From: Chionis minor
Taxonomy: Eukaryota; Chordata; Aves; Charadriiformes; Chionididae
Direction of reading: 5' to 3'
NCBI GenBank assembly: GCA_013398295.1
Contig: VZSF01001504.1
Location: 1-64,000, forward strand
DNA: 64,000 bases
Made by a program: the position numbers and the translations under genes. The notes beneath the pieces are model-generated. The model was not told the origin of the DNA and ran no database searches. It was given only the letters and a program-made list of their open reading frames with translations. This document shows, piece by piece, positions 63,748 to 64,000 of the stretch. Every line of letters starts with the position of its first letter. Position 1 is the first letter of the stretch.

Positions 63748-64000
63748 TTCTTATTTTATGTCGGAATAAATAGACCAGAGCTTGAATAAAAGGAAAGAGG
63801 AAAAAACAATAACTAACATTGAGATATGGCAAAGGTTGAAGAGGAGGGGTTTTTCTTCATTAAATTTTTCCCTTGTGTCCTGCAGTACTCACATAATTAT
63901 CATCTGCAGTGCTCAAGTTTGGCAGAAATCTGAGCCCTGATGAACCCTGTGACTCCAAGTGTGTTTAGTTGCTGATATTTATCAAGTGGGATAGCATCCA
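63748..64000. other. Right edge, unique sequence
   Basis: Contains the two AATAAA strings noted with the candidate exon, then AT-rich sequence to the window end with no further feature. Confidence 0.5.

Noticed and set aside
1..64000. A novel multi-gene system, operon, CRISPR array or tRNA cluster
   Set aside because: No bacterial-type gene spacing, no direct-repeat/spacer pattern and no cloverleaf signatures were seen; the window is avian-type gene-poor DNA.

Overview
This window reads as AT-rich, gene-poor vertebrate nuclear DNA, almost certainly from a bird. The main evidence is several CR1 LINE fragments of the avian type. Two carry the typical 3' end: a stretch close to GATGATCTTTAAGGTC, then TTCCAAC, then the terminal ATTCTATG-type octamer repeats. 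The landscape is otherwise low-repeat and AT-rich, with short microsatellites and no long interspersed A-tailed SINEs. I see no bacterial-style gene organisation, no CRISPR array, no tRNA or rRNA gene, and no complete protein-coding gene. Most open frames are short and look like chance frames in AT-rich sequence.

Layout. Positions 1-1689 hold three CR1 pieces: a tail at the window edge, a minus-strand 3' end at 117-318, and a longer plus-strand 3' portion at 1083-1689 that still encodes the C-terminal end of the CR1 ORF2 protein. Another short CR1 3' end lies at 5018-5105. From there to about 50.8 kb the sequence is mostly unique non-coding DNA with scattered microsatellites: (ATA)n at 2951, poly-T with one unresolved base at 10489-10512, (TTA)11 at 17481, and (AT)n at 35497. 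There are also small hairpins and a few GC-richer islands. Four islands stand out: 16.7-17.2 kb (the longest open frame), 20.2-20.36 kb (an exon-like block on the minus strand), 24.05-24.1 kb (an exon-like block ending in a strong donor), and 35.64-35.78 kb (a promoter-like arrangement with a TATA motif).

At 48.09-48.46 kb there is a compact group of three T-box half-sites and a RUNX motif, which looks like a regulatory element. At about 50.86-51.17 kb I recognise an old, diverged CR1 relative of the kind common in turtles and crocodilians. A (CCTTC)n tract lies at 53.46 kb. At 60.6-61.4 kb there is a decayed CR1 ORF2 with an endonuclease part, a perfect 80-bp (GAATA)16 array, and then a reverse-transcriptase part; about 300 codons expected between the two parts are missing. 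Near the right edge (63.6-63.8 kb) a CpG-containing block has an acceptor-like site, an open frame and two AATAAA signals, and could be a terminal exon.

No new system of interacting genes is visible. The window may be an intergenic desert or a large intron; the sequence alone does not decide. The exon-like blocks and the T-box cluster are the parts most worth checking.
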